DNA from: Akkermansia muciniphila
GTDB taxonomy: Bacteria > Verrucomicrobiota > Verrucomicrobiia > Verrucomicrobiales > Akkermansiaceae
Assembly (NCBI GenBank): GCA_945874895.1
Contig: CAMCIC010000010.1
Location: 1-64,000 of the forward strand
DNA length: 64,000 nt
Direction of reading: 5' to 3'
Notes under the pieces: generated by a model
Seen by the model: only the letters and a program-made list of their open reading frames with translations
Databases searched by the model: none
What the model was told of the DNA's origin: nothing
Shown: positions 1-6,914 of the stretch, piece by piece
Layout: each line of letters begins with the position of its first letter
How positions within the stretch are numbered: the first letter of the stretch is position 1
Translations under genes and position numbers: made by a program

Positions 1-149
1 CAAACTCCGTGCCTGGATCCATCACTACAACAACGACAGACCTCACCAATCACTCAAATACCTCTCACCTCACCTATATCACCAACACCTATGCAACCAA
101 GCAGCCTAATGAACAAAAAAGGCTGTCCAAATCTCAGGGGAGCACTACA
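1..149 (+). mobile_element. Right end of an IS3-family insertion sequence (partial)
   Basis: Seen: the last codons of an IS3-type transposase, then a short untranslated tail and a terminal sequence at 124-149 whose reverse complement starts TGTAGTGCTCCCC and ends in TTGGACA. That is the usual layout of IS3-family inverted repeats (IS150/IS51-like). The left end lies outside the window, so the partner repeat and any target duplication cannot be checked. The element ends inside what looks like a disrupted attC-like site. Confidence 0.75.
2..109 (+). CDS. IS3-family transposase, C-terminal fragment (cut by window edge)
   Basis: The reading frame is open from base 2 and stops with TAA at 107-109. 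It gives 35 residues containing YNNDRPHQSLKYLSP, the very characteristic C-terminal end of the DDE (rve) integrase core of IS3-family OrfB transposases, which cut and join the IS ends. The catalytic Asp-Asp-Glu residues lie upstream, outside the window. The call rests on this single motif plus the correctly placed IS terminal repeat about 15 bases after the stop codon. Whether the full transposase is intact cannot be judged from here. Confidence 0.8.
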   Translation, partial: KLRAWIHHYNNDRPHQSLKYLSPHLYHQHLCNQAA

Positions 150-199
150 AAACATCTAAAAACACAGCGCTGGGTAGTAGTCGGCTTCCCGAATTCACA
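150..199 (-). other. Remnant of a third attC-like site, interrupted by the IS
   Basis: Read on the minus strand, directly after the stop codon of the 69-residue gene, are AAGCCG and then GACTACTACCCAGCG. These resemble AAGCCG...ACTACTACCAGC in the conserved half of the two complete attC-like sites in this window. The rest of the site is replaced by IS sequence starting at 149. The match is short and imperfect, so the assignment depends mainly on its position at the 3' end of a cassette gene. Confidence 0.4.
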
Positions 200-409
200 T
201 TATGGCAAGAAATGGAAAAAACTCAGGATACGTCGCCATGCTTCGTCTCCTACCTTGGCTGCATAGTAACTATTCGCAAGTGAAACTACGGCCCATATCG
301 CTATACTCTTTGGAATTCCCAACGGATCGAGTACATATAAAATGATCCCGATGGCAGCGATTGTCCCGAAGAATAGAAATGAGCAGGTAAATCGAACCCA
401 AAATTTCAT
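200..409 (-). CDS. Small membrane protein, third cassette gene
   Basis: A 69-residue protein I do not recognise. It is dominated by two hydrophobic stretches, residues about 8-27 and 32-50, consistent with two transmembrane helices, followed by a short polar, Arg/Phe-containing tail. The start is ATG with a weak GAGAG-type ribosome site. It is preceded by about 75 non-coding bases that begin at the GTCCGGC core of the neighbouring attC-like site, and it is followed by the remnant of another such site. It therefore fits the pattern of one gene per cassette. No promoter of its own is evident. Function unknown. Confidence 0.6.
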   Translation of the reverse strand: MKFWVRFTCSFLFFGTIAAIGIILYVLDPLGIPKSIAIWAVVSLANSYYAAKVGDEAWRRILSFFHFLP

Positions 410-483
410 GCGGTCTCTCGGTGGGATGTTCCTAAGGATATGCGAGGTTTAATCGTTCTTTGATAAAATGGATTACATTTTTT

Positions 484-612
484 GCCGGACGTCAAAGAGC
501 ACGCAACCCTATCAACGAGGGCGCGCGTCGATCGCGGGGTTGAGGCTGTGGTTAGGATAAATCATCGAAACTGAACGGCTGGTAGTAGTTGTCACGGCGC
601 GGCTTGTTCGGC
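484..612 (-). other. attC-like recombination site 2
   Basis: 129 bp bounded by GCCGGAC at 484-490 and GTTCGGC at 606-612, which pair as imperfect R-box arms. The 568-612 half is nearly the same as the corresponding half of site 1 (aacggctggtagt, then cgcggcttgttcgg), whereas the other half is diverged. The stop codon of the adjacent cassette gene lies inside it, as is common for integron cassettes. Arm pairing is clearly weaker than in site 1. Confidence 0.6.
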
Positions 613-897
613 TTGGGTTCTGTTGGCAGTAGCTGCCCTCCCTGACAGTTCCCGAAACCGCATGGCTTCGCATCTCCTCCGTTGGGCACGATTGAGAATG
701 GCTCCCGCAATCACAATGAGTATCCAAAAGAAGACTCCGATGATCGCGATCAAGACCGATATCTCTGGATTGATTAGAGCTCCAATAAGAACTCCGACGC
801 CGATCAGTAAAGCCGTCAGTAACCTTCGAATCGTCCTGAGCTCAGCTGTGACTACCTCTAACCCAGTGTGACTATTGTCTTGAGAGTGATTGTTCAT
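592..897 (-). CDS. Small two-helix membrane protein, second cassette gene
   Basis: A 101-residue protein of unknown family. The start chosen is the ATG at 897 (MNNHSQ), because GGAAG lies a suitable distance upstream and because it begins about 16 bases after the attC-like core GTTCGGC. A longer in-frame start at 930 would fall inside the palindrome. Two strongly hydrophobic segments (residues about 28-46 and 48-69) form a helical hairpin, flanked by a polar N-terminus and an Arg-rich C-terminal tail (NRAQRRR). The stop codon lies within the next attC-like site. Such short orphan membrane proteins are typical cargo of chromosomal integron cassettes, but no function can be assigned. Confidence 0.6.
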   Translation of the reverse strand: MNNHSQDNSHTGLEVVTAELRTIRRLLTALLIGVGVLIGALINPEISVLIAIIGVFFWILIVIAGAILNRAQRRRCEAMRFRELSGRAATANRTQAEQAAP

Positions 898-912
898 GGA
901 ATCTTCCGTTCT

Positions 913-1039
913 GCCGAACGTAAAGCGCACGTGCCACTACCAGCGGCGGCGGTCATCGCTTACGGGTTTGATGTTGTAGTTACGGGAAATCATCTCAACA
1001 GAACGGCTGGTAGTGGTTACGTGGCGCGGCTTGTTCGGT
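913..1039 (-). other. attC-like recombination site 1
   Basis: A 127 bp imperfect palindrome bounded by GCCGAAC (913-919) and GTTCGGT (1033-1039). The outer arms 914-946 and 1004-1038 pair over most of their length: CCGAAC, GCGC, ACGTG and CCACTACCAGC on the left each find their complement on the right, separated by small unpaired spacers. This is the R''-L''/L'-R' architecture of an integron attC site, folded as a hairpin. It sits between the stop codon of one minus-strand gene and the start of the next. It shares about 45 nearly identical bases with site 2. Confidence 0.7.
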
Positions 1040-1046
1040 ATTCTTT

Positions 1047-1487
1047 TTAGGTGCTCCAGTCGAGATAGAGGAACCACCTGCCATCCTTCTCTGTCAATAT
1101 TGCTCTTCTGGTATGGCCGTTGCTGTCATCGAAGAAGATGTGATCCTGAATGATGTGACCATCGGTGGGTGTCCACCACGGAATCCGATCAGGCAATCCT
1201 CCAGTTCTGTTCATTGGCTTGTTTGGAATCGCCAAAATTTGCTTCTCAATACCATCCTTCGCTGCAGATGGAATTTCTATCTTTGCGATGAATGCGGGAT
1301 CCATGGGTCCTTTGTAATAGAAGTTTATGCCCTTCGCTCCCGCAGGCAACTTGATGCCCATGTCTTTCTCTACCATCAGCAGGGTGTCTGCACCAAAATT
1401 CGCCGATCCAAGTTCGTAGTCGGAAGTGCATTTGCCGCATCCCAGGAGACAGATGGCGATCAAGAGAATAGAGGCGATTCGCTGCAT
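1047..1487 (-). CDS. Putative lipoprotein, first cassette gene
   Basis: A 146-residue protein with a lipoprotein signal peptide: MQRIASILLIAICLLGC, with Cys17 as the predicted lipidated residue in LLGC. It would be exported and anchored to a membrane. The mature part is soluble-looking and mixed alpha/beta, with no family I recognise. It begins about 12 bases after a GTTCGGT core (1499-1505) and stops 8 bases before attC-like site 1, so gene and site form one cassette unit. The dense plus-strand overlap in this region is a shadow. Function unknown. Confidence 0.65.
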   Translation of the reverse strand: MQRIASILLIAICLLGCGKCTSDYELGSANFGADTLLMVEKDMGIKLPAGAKGINFYYKGPMDPAFIAKIEIPSAAKDGIEKQILAIPNKPMNRTGGLPDRIPWWTPTDGHIIQDHIFFDDSNGHTRRAILTEKDGRWFLYLDWST

Positions 1488-1498
1488 ATTTTTTTCTT

Positions 1499-1505
1499 AC
1501 CGAAC
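1499..1505 (-). other. Integron-type core site (GTTCGGT) at the head of the array
   Basis: On the minus strand GTTCGGT occurs just before the first cassette gene, the same heptamer that ends attC-like site 1. A weak partner (AGCGAAC, 1632-1638) lies about 130 bp further upstream, but the sequence between shows little arm pairing. It could be an attI-type site or a degenerate attC. No integrase gene is next to it. Confidence 0.45.
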
Positions 1506-1848
1506 AGTCATAATTAGTTCTGTTGCGAATGATATGAAACTCGGGAAAATTGACAAACAAATTTCCCCCTCACTCTGAAACGATTGATTTTCAACCATTT
1601 GTGCGATCGATTCAGATTCATGGATGGTTTTGTTCGCTTGATATTTCGGATGCGTTGATCTAACAGTTATGAAGGGGAATCGCGTCGGCTGGGGACTACG
1701 ATCACCTCGGTTCGTCTTCACGGAGTGCGACCTTGCGTCACGTTCAGATCGCGCCTTGCGTGCCATCCACCCATGATTTTCTCCTGTCGTAGATGCAACG
1801 CGCGGAGGGGGGGTAAAGAGGAATGCCCCCCCTTCCCTCGCTTCACGC
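1506..1848. other. Gene-free stretch between cassette array and dnaA
   Basis: No convincing gene in either direction. An open frame of 89 codons on the minus strand (1497-1766) has low-complexity, Ser/Arg-rich composition and crosses the array boundary, so I do not accept it. The half near 1550-1660 is A/T-rich and the half near dnaA is G-rich (GGAGGGGGGG at 1803-1812). If the array has an attI site or a cassette promoter, it should lie here. Confidence 0.4.
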
Positions 1849-3252
1849 TCAACGACGCAGGGTGGACTCCAGCAGACTCACCAATTCTTTCACGGAGTGA
1901 TCCTTGCCGATCTGGTCGGTGACTTTTTTGCAGGCATGGATCACCGTGCCGTGATCGCGCCCGCCGAAGGCCTCACCGATGTCCATCAGCGATGACTTGG
2001 TGAGCTGGCGGCTGAGATACATCGCCAATTGGCGAGGATAAGCGACGCTGGTGGGACGACGACGGCTCGTCATATCAGCCAGACGCAGGTCGAAATGCTC
2101 GGCTACGGCTTTTTGGATCGCATCAATGGTTACCTGCTTGGTAGCCTCCTCACGCAGGATATCACGCAAGAGATACTCGACTTTTTCGAGCGGAACCATC
2201 TCGCCTGCCAGAGATGCATACGTGGCCACTCTCATCAAAGCACCTTCGAGTCGACGCACGTTGCTGCGGATGTGCTCGGCCAGATAGCGCACGATGGATT
2301 CATCCAGCTTCACTTTCCATTCTTCCATCTTGCGTTGCAAGATCGCGGTGCGCGTTTCCTCGAGAGGTGGTTGCAGTTCGACCGTGAGACCGCATTCAAA
2401 CCGGGAGATGAGACGAGGTTCGAAGGATTTGATTTCGCAAGCAGGACGATCGCAGGTGAGAACGACTTGGCGCTGTCCATCGATGAGGGTATTGAAGGTA
2501 TGGAAAAATTCTTCTTGGGAACGCTCCTTGCCTGCGATGAATTGCACGTCGTCGATCAACATCAGTTCCGCGGTGCGGTAGCGTTTGCGGAATTTTTCTA
2601 GGTCGCCCTTGCGAACAGCATCGATGAACTCGTTCGTGAATTTTTCGCAGGTCAGATACACCACGCGGGCGTTTGGACGCGTGCGCAACCACTCCTGACC
2701 GATGGCTTGCATCAAGTGGGTTTTGCCGAGACCAGGACCACCGTGGATGAACAAGGGATTGTAGCCAACAGCCTTGTGACTCGCGACCGCGCTGCATGCT
2801 GCATGGGCAAATTGGCTGTTACTGCCTACCACGAATCGGCCGAAGTGGAACTGAGGGTTCAATCCAGCGACTTTCAATCGCTTCTCAAGAGGGTGTTCCT
2901 CAGCGCTCACCAAGGAAGTTGAATCGTCAGGTATCAACTCGGAGTTGACCCGCACTGGCGCTGGCTGCACCTCGGTTTCGATAACCGCAAGTATAATCTC
3001 ACGCAAACCATACACTTGCGTGCAGGCATCCAGAAGCTCAGGCCAGTAATTGGTCTCGATCCATACCTGATGAATTTCATTGGGCAGACCGATGGTGATC
3101 TGTTGCTCATCGACGCTGACGATGCGGCTCAGGCGGAACCAACGGTGATATGCATCTGGACTCAGACGTTTCGTGAGAATCTCCTGAACTTGCTGCCATG
3201 ATCCATGCTGTGGGGGGAGTGTTGTTTCATGAGAAGAATGATTGGGTTCCAT
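1849..3252 (-). CDS. dnaA: Chromosomal replication initiator protein DnaA
   Basis: 467 residues from the ATG at 3252; an in-frame GTG at 3285 would add 11 residues with no family support. DnaA binds DnaA boxes at the origin, melts it with ATP and recruits the helicase. Visible domains: N-terminal interaction domain (about 15-90), variable linker (about 95-125), AAA+ module with Walker A GGPGLGKT (171-178) and Walker B LMLIDD (about 230-235), and the C-terminal DNA-binding domain with the DnaA signature GRDHGTVIHACKKV (431-444). Length is normal. It is transcribed alone, with 540 bp of gene-free A/T-rich DNA upstream, and followed by the cassette array. No ribosome-binding site is visible. Confidence 0.97.
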   Translation of the reverse strand: MEPNHSSHETTLPPQHGSWQQVQEILTKRLSPDAYHRWFRLSRIVSVDEQQITIGLPNEIHQVWIETNYWPELLDACTQVYGLREIILAVIETEVQPAPVRVNSELIPDDSTSLVSAEEHPLEKRLKVAGLNPQFHFGRFVVGSNSQFAHAACSAVASHKAVGYNPLFIHGGPGLGKTHLMQAIGQEWLRTRPNARVVYLTCEKFTNEFIDAVRKGDLEKFRKRYRTAELMLIDDVQFIAGKERSQEEFFHTFNTLIDGQRQVVLTCDRPACEIKSFEPRLISRFECGLTVELQPPLEETRTAILQRKMEEWKVKLDESIVRYLAEHIRSNVRRLEGALMRVATYASLAGEMVPLEKVEYLLRDILREEATKQVTIDAIQKAVAEHFDLRLADMTSRRRPTSVAYPRQLAMYLSRQLTKSSLMDIGEAFGGRDHGTVIHACKKVTDQIGKDHSVKELVSLLESTLRR

Positions 3253-3792
3253 TATTTGATTTTTTTTGAAAATTTCGCCAAGCACGATGTTGAAATGACG
3301 ATCGTGGCACTTCCGGCGAGGGGGAGGCTATTACAAAAAAATATGACTCAGAATCAAAAAAAATACAGCGCTTTGCATTCCTCAAACAAAGCTCGCAATC
3401 ATGAGTGTTCCACAACAAAAAAATTTCAAAAAGATTTCACATTCAATGTTAAGATGTCTTAAAATTTCCCCATAAACGTTTTCACAAAAACACGTCTAAG
3501 CCTTGTAAAATGAAGGAAAATTGCATGGCTTCTGAATTTCTAACAGAAAAAACAGGCTACTCGTAAACAATTGTTTGAAGCGTCTGATCGCAAATGGGGA
3601 TAAGTCTGAAAAGCGATGAAATGGCATCCAATTTCCCGAGCTTTTCTGACTCCCATTCGGCACGGGGTAGAGTCAGAAAACCTCTTTGAAATAGAGTCGA
3701 AAAAAACGATGCGATTTTCACGACAGATCAAACACTGGAATGATGAAAAAAATTTCTGGTTCGATCAGAAAGGATCACAAGTGGTGATCGTG
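3253..3792. other. A/T-rich dnaA upstream region, possible origin or regulatory region
   Basis: 540 bp with no credible gene between dnaA and the GH16 gene, both on the minus strand. Bases about 3335-3500 are strongly A/T-rich with A-tracts, as expected for a promoter or unwinding element. One near-match to the DnaA box is present (TGGGGATAA, 3595-3603, against TGTGGATAA), but I see no cluster of boxes. It must hold the dnaA promoter. Calling it oriC would go beyond what I can see. Confidence 0.35.
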
Positions 3793-4716
3793 TCACTTCG
3801 TCTGCGATTGATCATCTCGCTGGCTTGCTGGCGTGTCTTTTTGATAGACTCTCACGTAGTCCACATTCATGGATTTTCCATGGATGGCGTCTGTGACTGG
3901 GCCAGCCCAGTCGACGATGGCAAGGCTGAGCCAAACGGGAGCTGGTCCGTGGCAGATCGTGTTGGGCTCCCGTCGGATTTCCTTGCCATCGTAGTACCAG
4001 ATCAGTTCTCGTTGATTCCACTCGAGACCGTAGATATGGAACTCATCGGCAAGATTGGCCTTTTCTACCATTTGGCTCTTACTCTTGCTCCAGTGCTCAC
4101 CCGACCAATTGTGAATGTTCATGTTGATCCGATTGGGATAGTGCCCCTCGTTGATATCGATCTCAAAGCTCCCTGGTTGATTTCTTGCGATGCCCTGAGT
4201 CATCAACCAGAAGGAATTGTTGGTGCCTTTGGCCTTGGCGTATTGATAGCGGCATTGAAAATATCCATACTGAAATTTCTGCTTCGTCCAAAGACTCGCC
4301 GCAGTCCAATCCTGACCCGCGCGTCGTTCTTTTTTTGCCGTGAGTTTGAGAATGCCTTTTTCTACCTTCGCATTTTCACGCCAGCGACTGCAAAGGATGT
4401 GACCACTGGGACCGTTTTGAAATGCCCACGCCTTCTGCCACACTTTGTCGGGACCATCGAATTCATCCCGAAAGACCAACTTCCACTCCCCCACTGGCAA
4501 TTTCGCTGACACATCCTCAGCTTGGGTAACATTTCCGCCGAAAAAGAACCCGCAAAAAACGAGTCGCAGCCATCGCGTGGAGCATAGAGGCGAAACGATC
4601 TTCTTTGTTAGCCGGATCGGTTCGAGCACATCATGCGCCCCTTCTCTTTTCGCCAACGATCTTGCATTCATAGGGCGAAGGAGAAAAACGAGTCGAAGGA
4701 GAAAAAGCAAGGTCAT
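3793..4716 (-). CDS. Secreted glycoside hydrolase family 16 protein
   Basis: 307 residues. The GH16 signature SFEIDINE is present, with the nucleophile Glu185 and acid/base Glu190. Upstream is the conserved EWKLVFRDEFDG start of the jelly-roll fold (78-88), and HIYGLEWN and the closing MNVDYVRVYQ strand follow. GH16 enzymes cut beta-1,3/1,4-glucans or galactans such as laminarin, agar or carrageenan; the substrate cannot be told here. The N-terminus is unusual: one hydrophobic stretch at 2-14 and a second at about 50-62 ending TQA-ED, which looks like the real signal peptide. The true start may therefore be downstream of the first ATG. It stands alone between dnaA and the leu cluster. Confidence 0.85.
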   Translation of the reverse strand: MTLLFLLRLVFLLRPMNARSLAKREGAHDVLEPIRLTKKIVSPLCSTRWLRLVFCGFFFGGNVTQAEDVSAKLPVGEWKLVFRDEFDGPDKVWQKAWAFQNGPSGHILCSRWRENAKVEKGILKLTAKKERRAGQDWTAASLWTKQKFQYGYFQCRYQYAKAKGTNNSFWLMTQGIARNQPGSFEIDINEGHYPNRINMNIHNWSGEHWSKSKSQMVEKANLADEFHIYGLEWNQRELIWYYDGKEIRREPNTICHGPAPVWLSLAIVDWAGPVTDAIHGKSMNVDYVRVYQKDTPASQRDDQSQTK

Positions 4717-4829
4717 TCGGATGCCGCAATCAAAAGGTTGTTAGCTTGAAAAACGGCAAAGCATCCGATGAGTGAGGGCGGCGGAAGGAACACTTGAATG
4801 TGTGGCTGGCAACGTCCATCAGGCCGATC

Positions 4830-5576
4830 TCACTCCTCTTTGCGAGATGCACCGGTTTTATAGCCGACTAGCACGAGGATGAGAACACCAAAAATCAAGC
4901 CGCCCAGAAAGATCAGCCAGAAGGCATTTTGCACGAAGTCAGGTAGTTTGACATTCATTCCCATCAAGCCACCCAAGGCGACAAGAGGAAGGAAAAATCC
5001 TGCCAAGAGATTCAAGCGAAAACCGAGTCGTGCGAGGCGATCGCTGGATCTCGCCTGCTCTTCCGCACGTTCGGCGCGAATGAATTCAAGGGTGACTCTG
5101 GCATCGGCATACAGCAGATCGGCTGCACGTTCATTTTCGTGAGCGCGGTCACGAGCGGAGCGCAGTTCTTTATCTTTCGGCAAGAGAACCGCGGCATCGA
5201 CAAGTGCATGATAAAGGTTGCGTGACGAGCGGGCAAGAGGACCGGCGTGGCGGATCAAATCGAAGATTTCCTTTGCGGTATCAGCATCATCAATGATGGC
5301 TTCCTGTTCGTCGATTGCCTTAGAATACTCCTCCAGCAATGCAAACAATCCTCCCAATCCGTTTGGGCCTGCGCTGTGCCATTGCTCACCATCGAACCAG
5401 AAAAACAGTGCCATGCGCTCGGGAACACTCGGCTGAGGAACCTCATGAAGCACAAGCAGGAGTTGCCCATTTTGTCCGTGAACACAGCGCTGGCAGCCGT
5501 TGCGGTTGCTCAATTGATCGATGAGGGACGCCTCCAATGCGAAGGAAGCTGGCAGATGAGGAAGTTCATGAACCAT
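4830..5576 (-). CDS. CorA-family divalent cation transporter
   Basis: 248 residues from the ATG at 5576 (an in-frame start at 5615 would nearly touch rpe). The C-terminus carries the CorA hallmark GMN (206-208) at the end of the first transmembrane helix (about 190-207), followed by a second helix (about 219-238) and a short basic tail. CorA proteins form pentameric Mg/Co/Zn channels. The cytoplasmic N-terminal domain is shorter than usual but has the long charged helix (about 125-185, Arg/Glu/Ala-rich) leading into the pore. The family is secure from the GMN and the two-helix layout. The ion is not predictable: ZntB-like and CorA-like members look alike. It is the last gene of the leuC-leuD-rpe run. 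Confidence 0.8.
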   Translation of the reverse strand: MVHELPHLPASFALEASLIDQLSNRNGCQRCVHGQNGQLLLVLHEVPQPSVPERMALFFWFDGEQWHSAGPNGLGGLFALLEEYSKAIDEQEAIIDDADTAKEIFDLIRHAGPLARSSRNLYHALVDAAVLLPKDKELRSARDRAHENERAADLLYADARVTLEFIRAERAEEQARSSDRLARLGFRLNLLAGFFLPLVALGGLMGMNVKLPDFVQNAFWLIFLGGLIFGVLILVLVGYKTGASRKEE

Positions 5577-5618
5577 ACAATGAACCTGACAGGATGCCCC
5601 AAAAAAACGAGACAAAAA

Positions 5619-6287
5619 TCAAAAGTCACGCAAACCTTGAATGGCAGCAGCCATGTCGGGTGCCGAAAACGTGCTGGACCCAGCCACAAGCACATTGGCA
5701 CCTGCGGCGACAGCTTTGGCCGCGGTGGTCAGTCCGATGCCACCATCAACTTCGATGTGGTAGTTGAGGCCTTTTTCCTCTCTCCAGGTCGCGGCTTGCT
5801 GGATTTTCGGCAAGACTTCATCCATGAAGGATTGACCACCGAAACCGGGCACCACGGTCATGCAGAGCAGCAAGTCAATGTTTTCCAAATAAGGCAAGAC
5901 TTCTGACAGGGGTGTGGCCGGATTGAGCGCCAGACCTGCCTGACATCCCGCTTCACGAATGCGGCGCAAGGTTTCCGCAACATCGTGATCGGCCTCGACA
6001 TGCACGGTGATGAGATCAGCCCCCGCGGCAATGAAGCGTGGCAGGTAGTGATCGGGCCGTGAGATCATGAGGTGGACATCGAGAAAAATGTCGTTGCTCT
6101 CATGCACCGCTTGCACCACGGCCGGCCCGAAGGAAATGTTATCTACAAAATGACCATCCATCACATCCAGGTGCATCCAGTCTGCACCAGCACGGATCGC
6201 GCGACTGGTTTCTTCCTGGATGCGCCCAAAATCCGCAGCGAGCAGCGAAGGAGCGATCACTCGATCGTGATGGGTGCGAGGAATCAT
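5619..6287 (-). CDS. rpe: Ribulose-phosphate 3-epimerase
   Basis: 222 residues, normal length. Interconverts D-ribulose 5-phosphate and D-xylulose 5-phosphate in the pentose phosphate pathway. TIM-barrel landmarks are all present: IAPSLLAADF at the first strand, the metal-binding HLDVMDGHFV motif, DVHLMI, TVHVEAD, MTVVPGFGGQSF and the phosphate-binding VDGGI and AGSSTF loops. It starts 3 bases after the leuD stop codon, so the two are co-transcribed. The divergently oriented transaldolase about 2.2 kb away belongs to the same pathway. Confidence 0.96.
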   Translation of the reverse strand: MIPRTHHDRVIAPSLLAADFGRIQEETSRAIRAGADWMHLDVMDGHFVDNISFGPAVVQAVHESNDIFLDVHLMISRPDHYLPRFIAAGADLITVHVEADHDVAETLRRIREAGCQAGLALNPATPLSEVLPYLENIDLLLCMTVVPGFGGQSFMDEVLPKIQQAATWREEKGLNYHIEVDGGIGLTTAAKAVAAGANVLVAGSSTFSAPDMAAAIQGLRDF

Positions 6288-6290
6288 GGC

Positions 6291-6893
6291 TCAAGCGATG
6301 TAGCCGAGAGCATGCGCACGCTCATCGATGTTGCTTTCGTTGTCGAGCAATTCTTGGATGGGATCCCAACGTCCGGCCATCAACGCATCCCTGGCCGATT
6401 CTGGCATGGTGATGGCAATGCTGTGTCCGGCCGATGTCGTAACACGAAGATGGCCGAGATCGATCGTGATTTGCAGTAGCGGGTCCGATTCCACAGCGCC
6501 ACGCAATGTGGCGATATCCCCAGCACTGGCGACCACACATGGCATAGCGAGTGTGGTGCAGTTGCCATTGAAGATTTCCGCGAAGGACTCGGCAATGACC
6601 GCATCGAAGCCATACTTGCGCAAGGACTGCGGAGCATGCTCACGCGAGGAACCGCAACCGAAGTTGATGCCGGCGATCAGAATGTTCGCACCTTGGAAGC
6701 GCGTATCATTGAGAGGATGTTGCGTCGGTTTGCCTTCGCTGTCGATACGCACATCGTAAAAGGCGAACTCGCCCAGACCGTCGAAGGTGACGCATTTCAT
6801 AAAACGAGCCGGGATGATGCGGTCGGTGTCGATGTCAGCACCGGGCACAAACACGCCACGTCCGCTCACTTGAGTTACTTTTTCCAGAGCCAT
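6291..6893 (-). CDS. leuD: 3-isopropylmalate dehydratase small subunit
   Basis: 200 residues. The small (swivel-domain) partner of LeuC; together they isomerise 2- to 3-isopropylmalate in leucine synthesis. Recognised by the family start (DTDRIIPARFMK), the substrate loop GINFGCGSSREHAP and the later FAEIFNGNC segment. Length and gene order are standard. It lies 21 bases downstream of leuC and 3 bases upstream of rpe, on the same strand. Confidence 0.96.
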   Translation of the reverse strand: MALEKVTQVSGRGVFVPGADIDTDRIIPARFMKCVTFDGLGEFAFYDVRIDSEGKPTQHPLNDTRFQGANILIAGINFGCGSSREHAPQSLRKYGFDAVIAESFAEIFNGNCTTLAMPCVVASAGDIATLRGAVESDPLLQITIDLGHLRVTTSAGHSIAITMPESARDALMAGRWDPIQELLDNESNIDERAHALGYIA

Positions 6894-6914
6894 AATGATA
6901 GATTTTGTTAGAGA

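Noticed and set aside
1497-1766. 89-codon minus-strand open frame between the array and dnaA
   Set aside because: Low-complexity Ser/Arg composition, crosses the cassette core site, no family resemblance, no ribosome site.
3616-4509. 297-codon plus-strand open frame
   Set aside because: Lies opposite the GH16 gene, which has intact catalytic motifs; the plus frame has no recognisable sequence.
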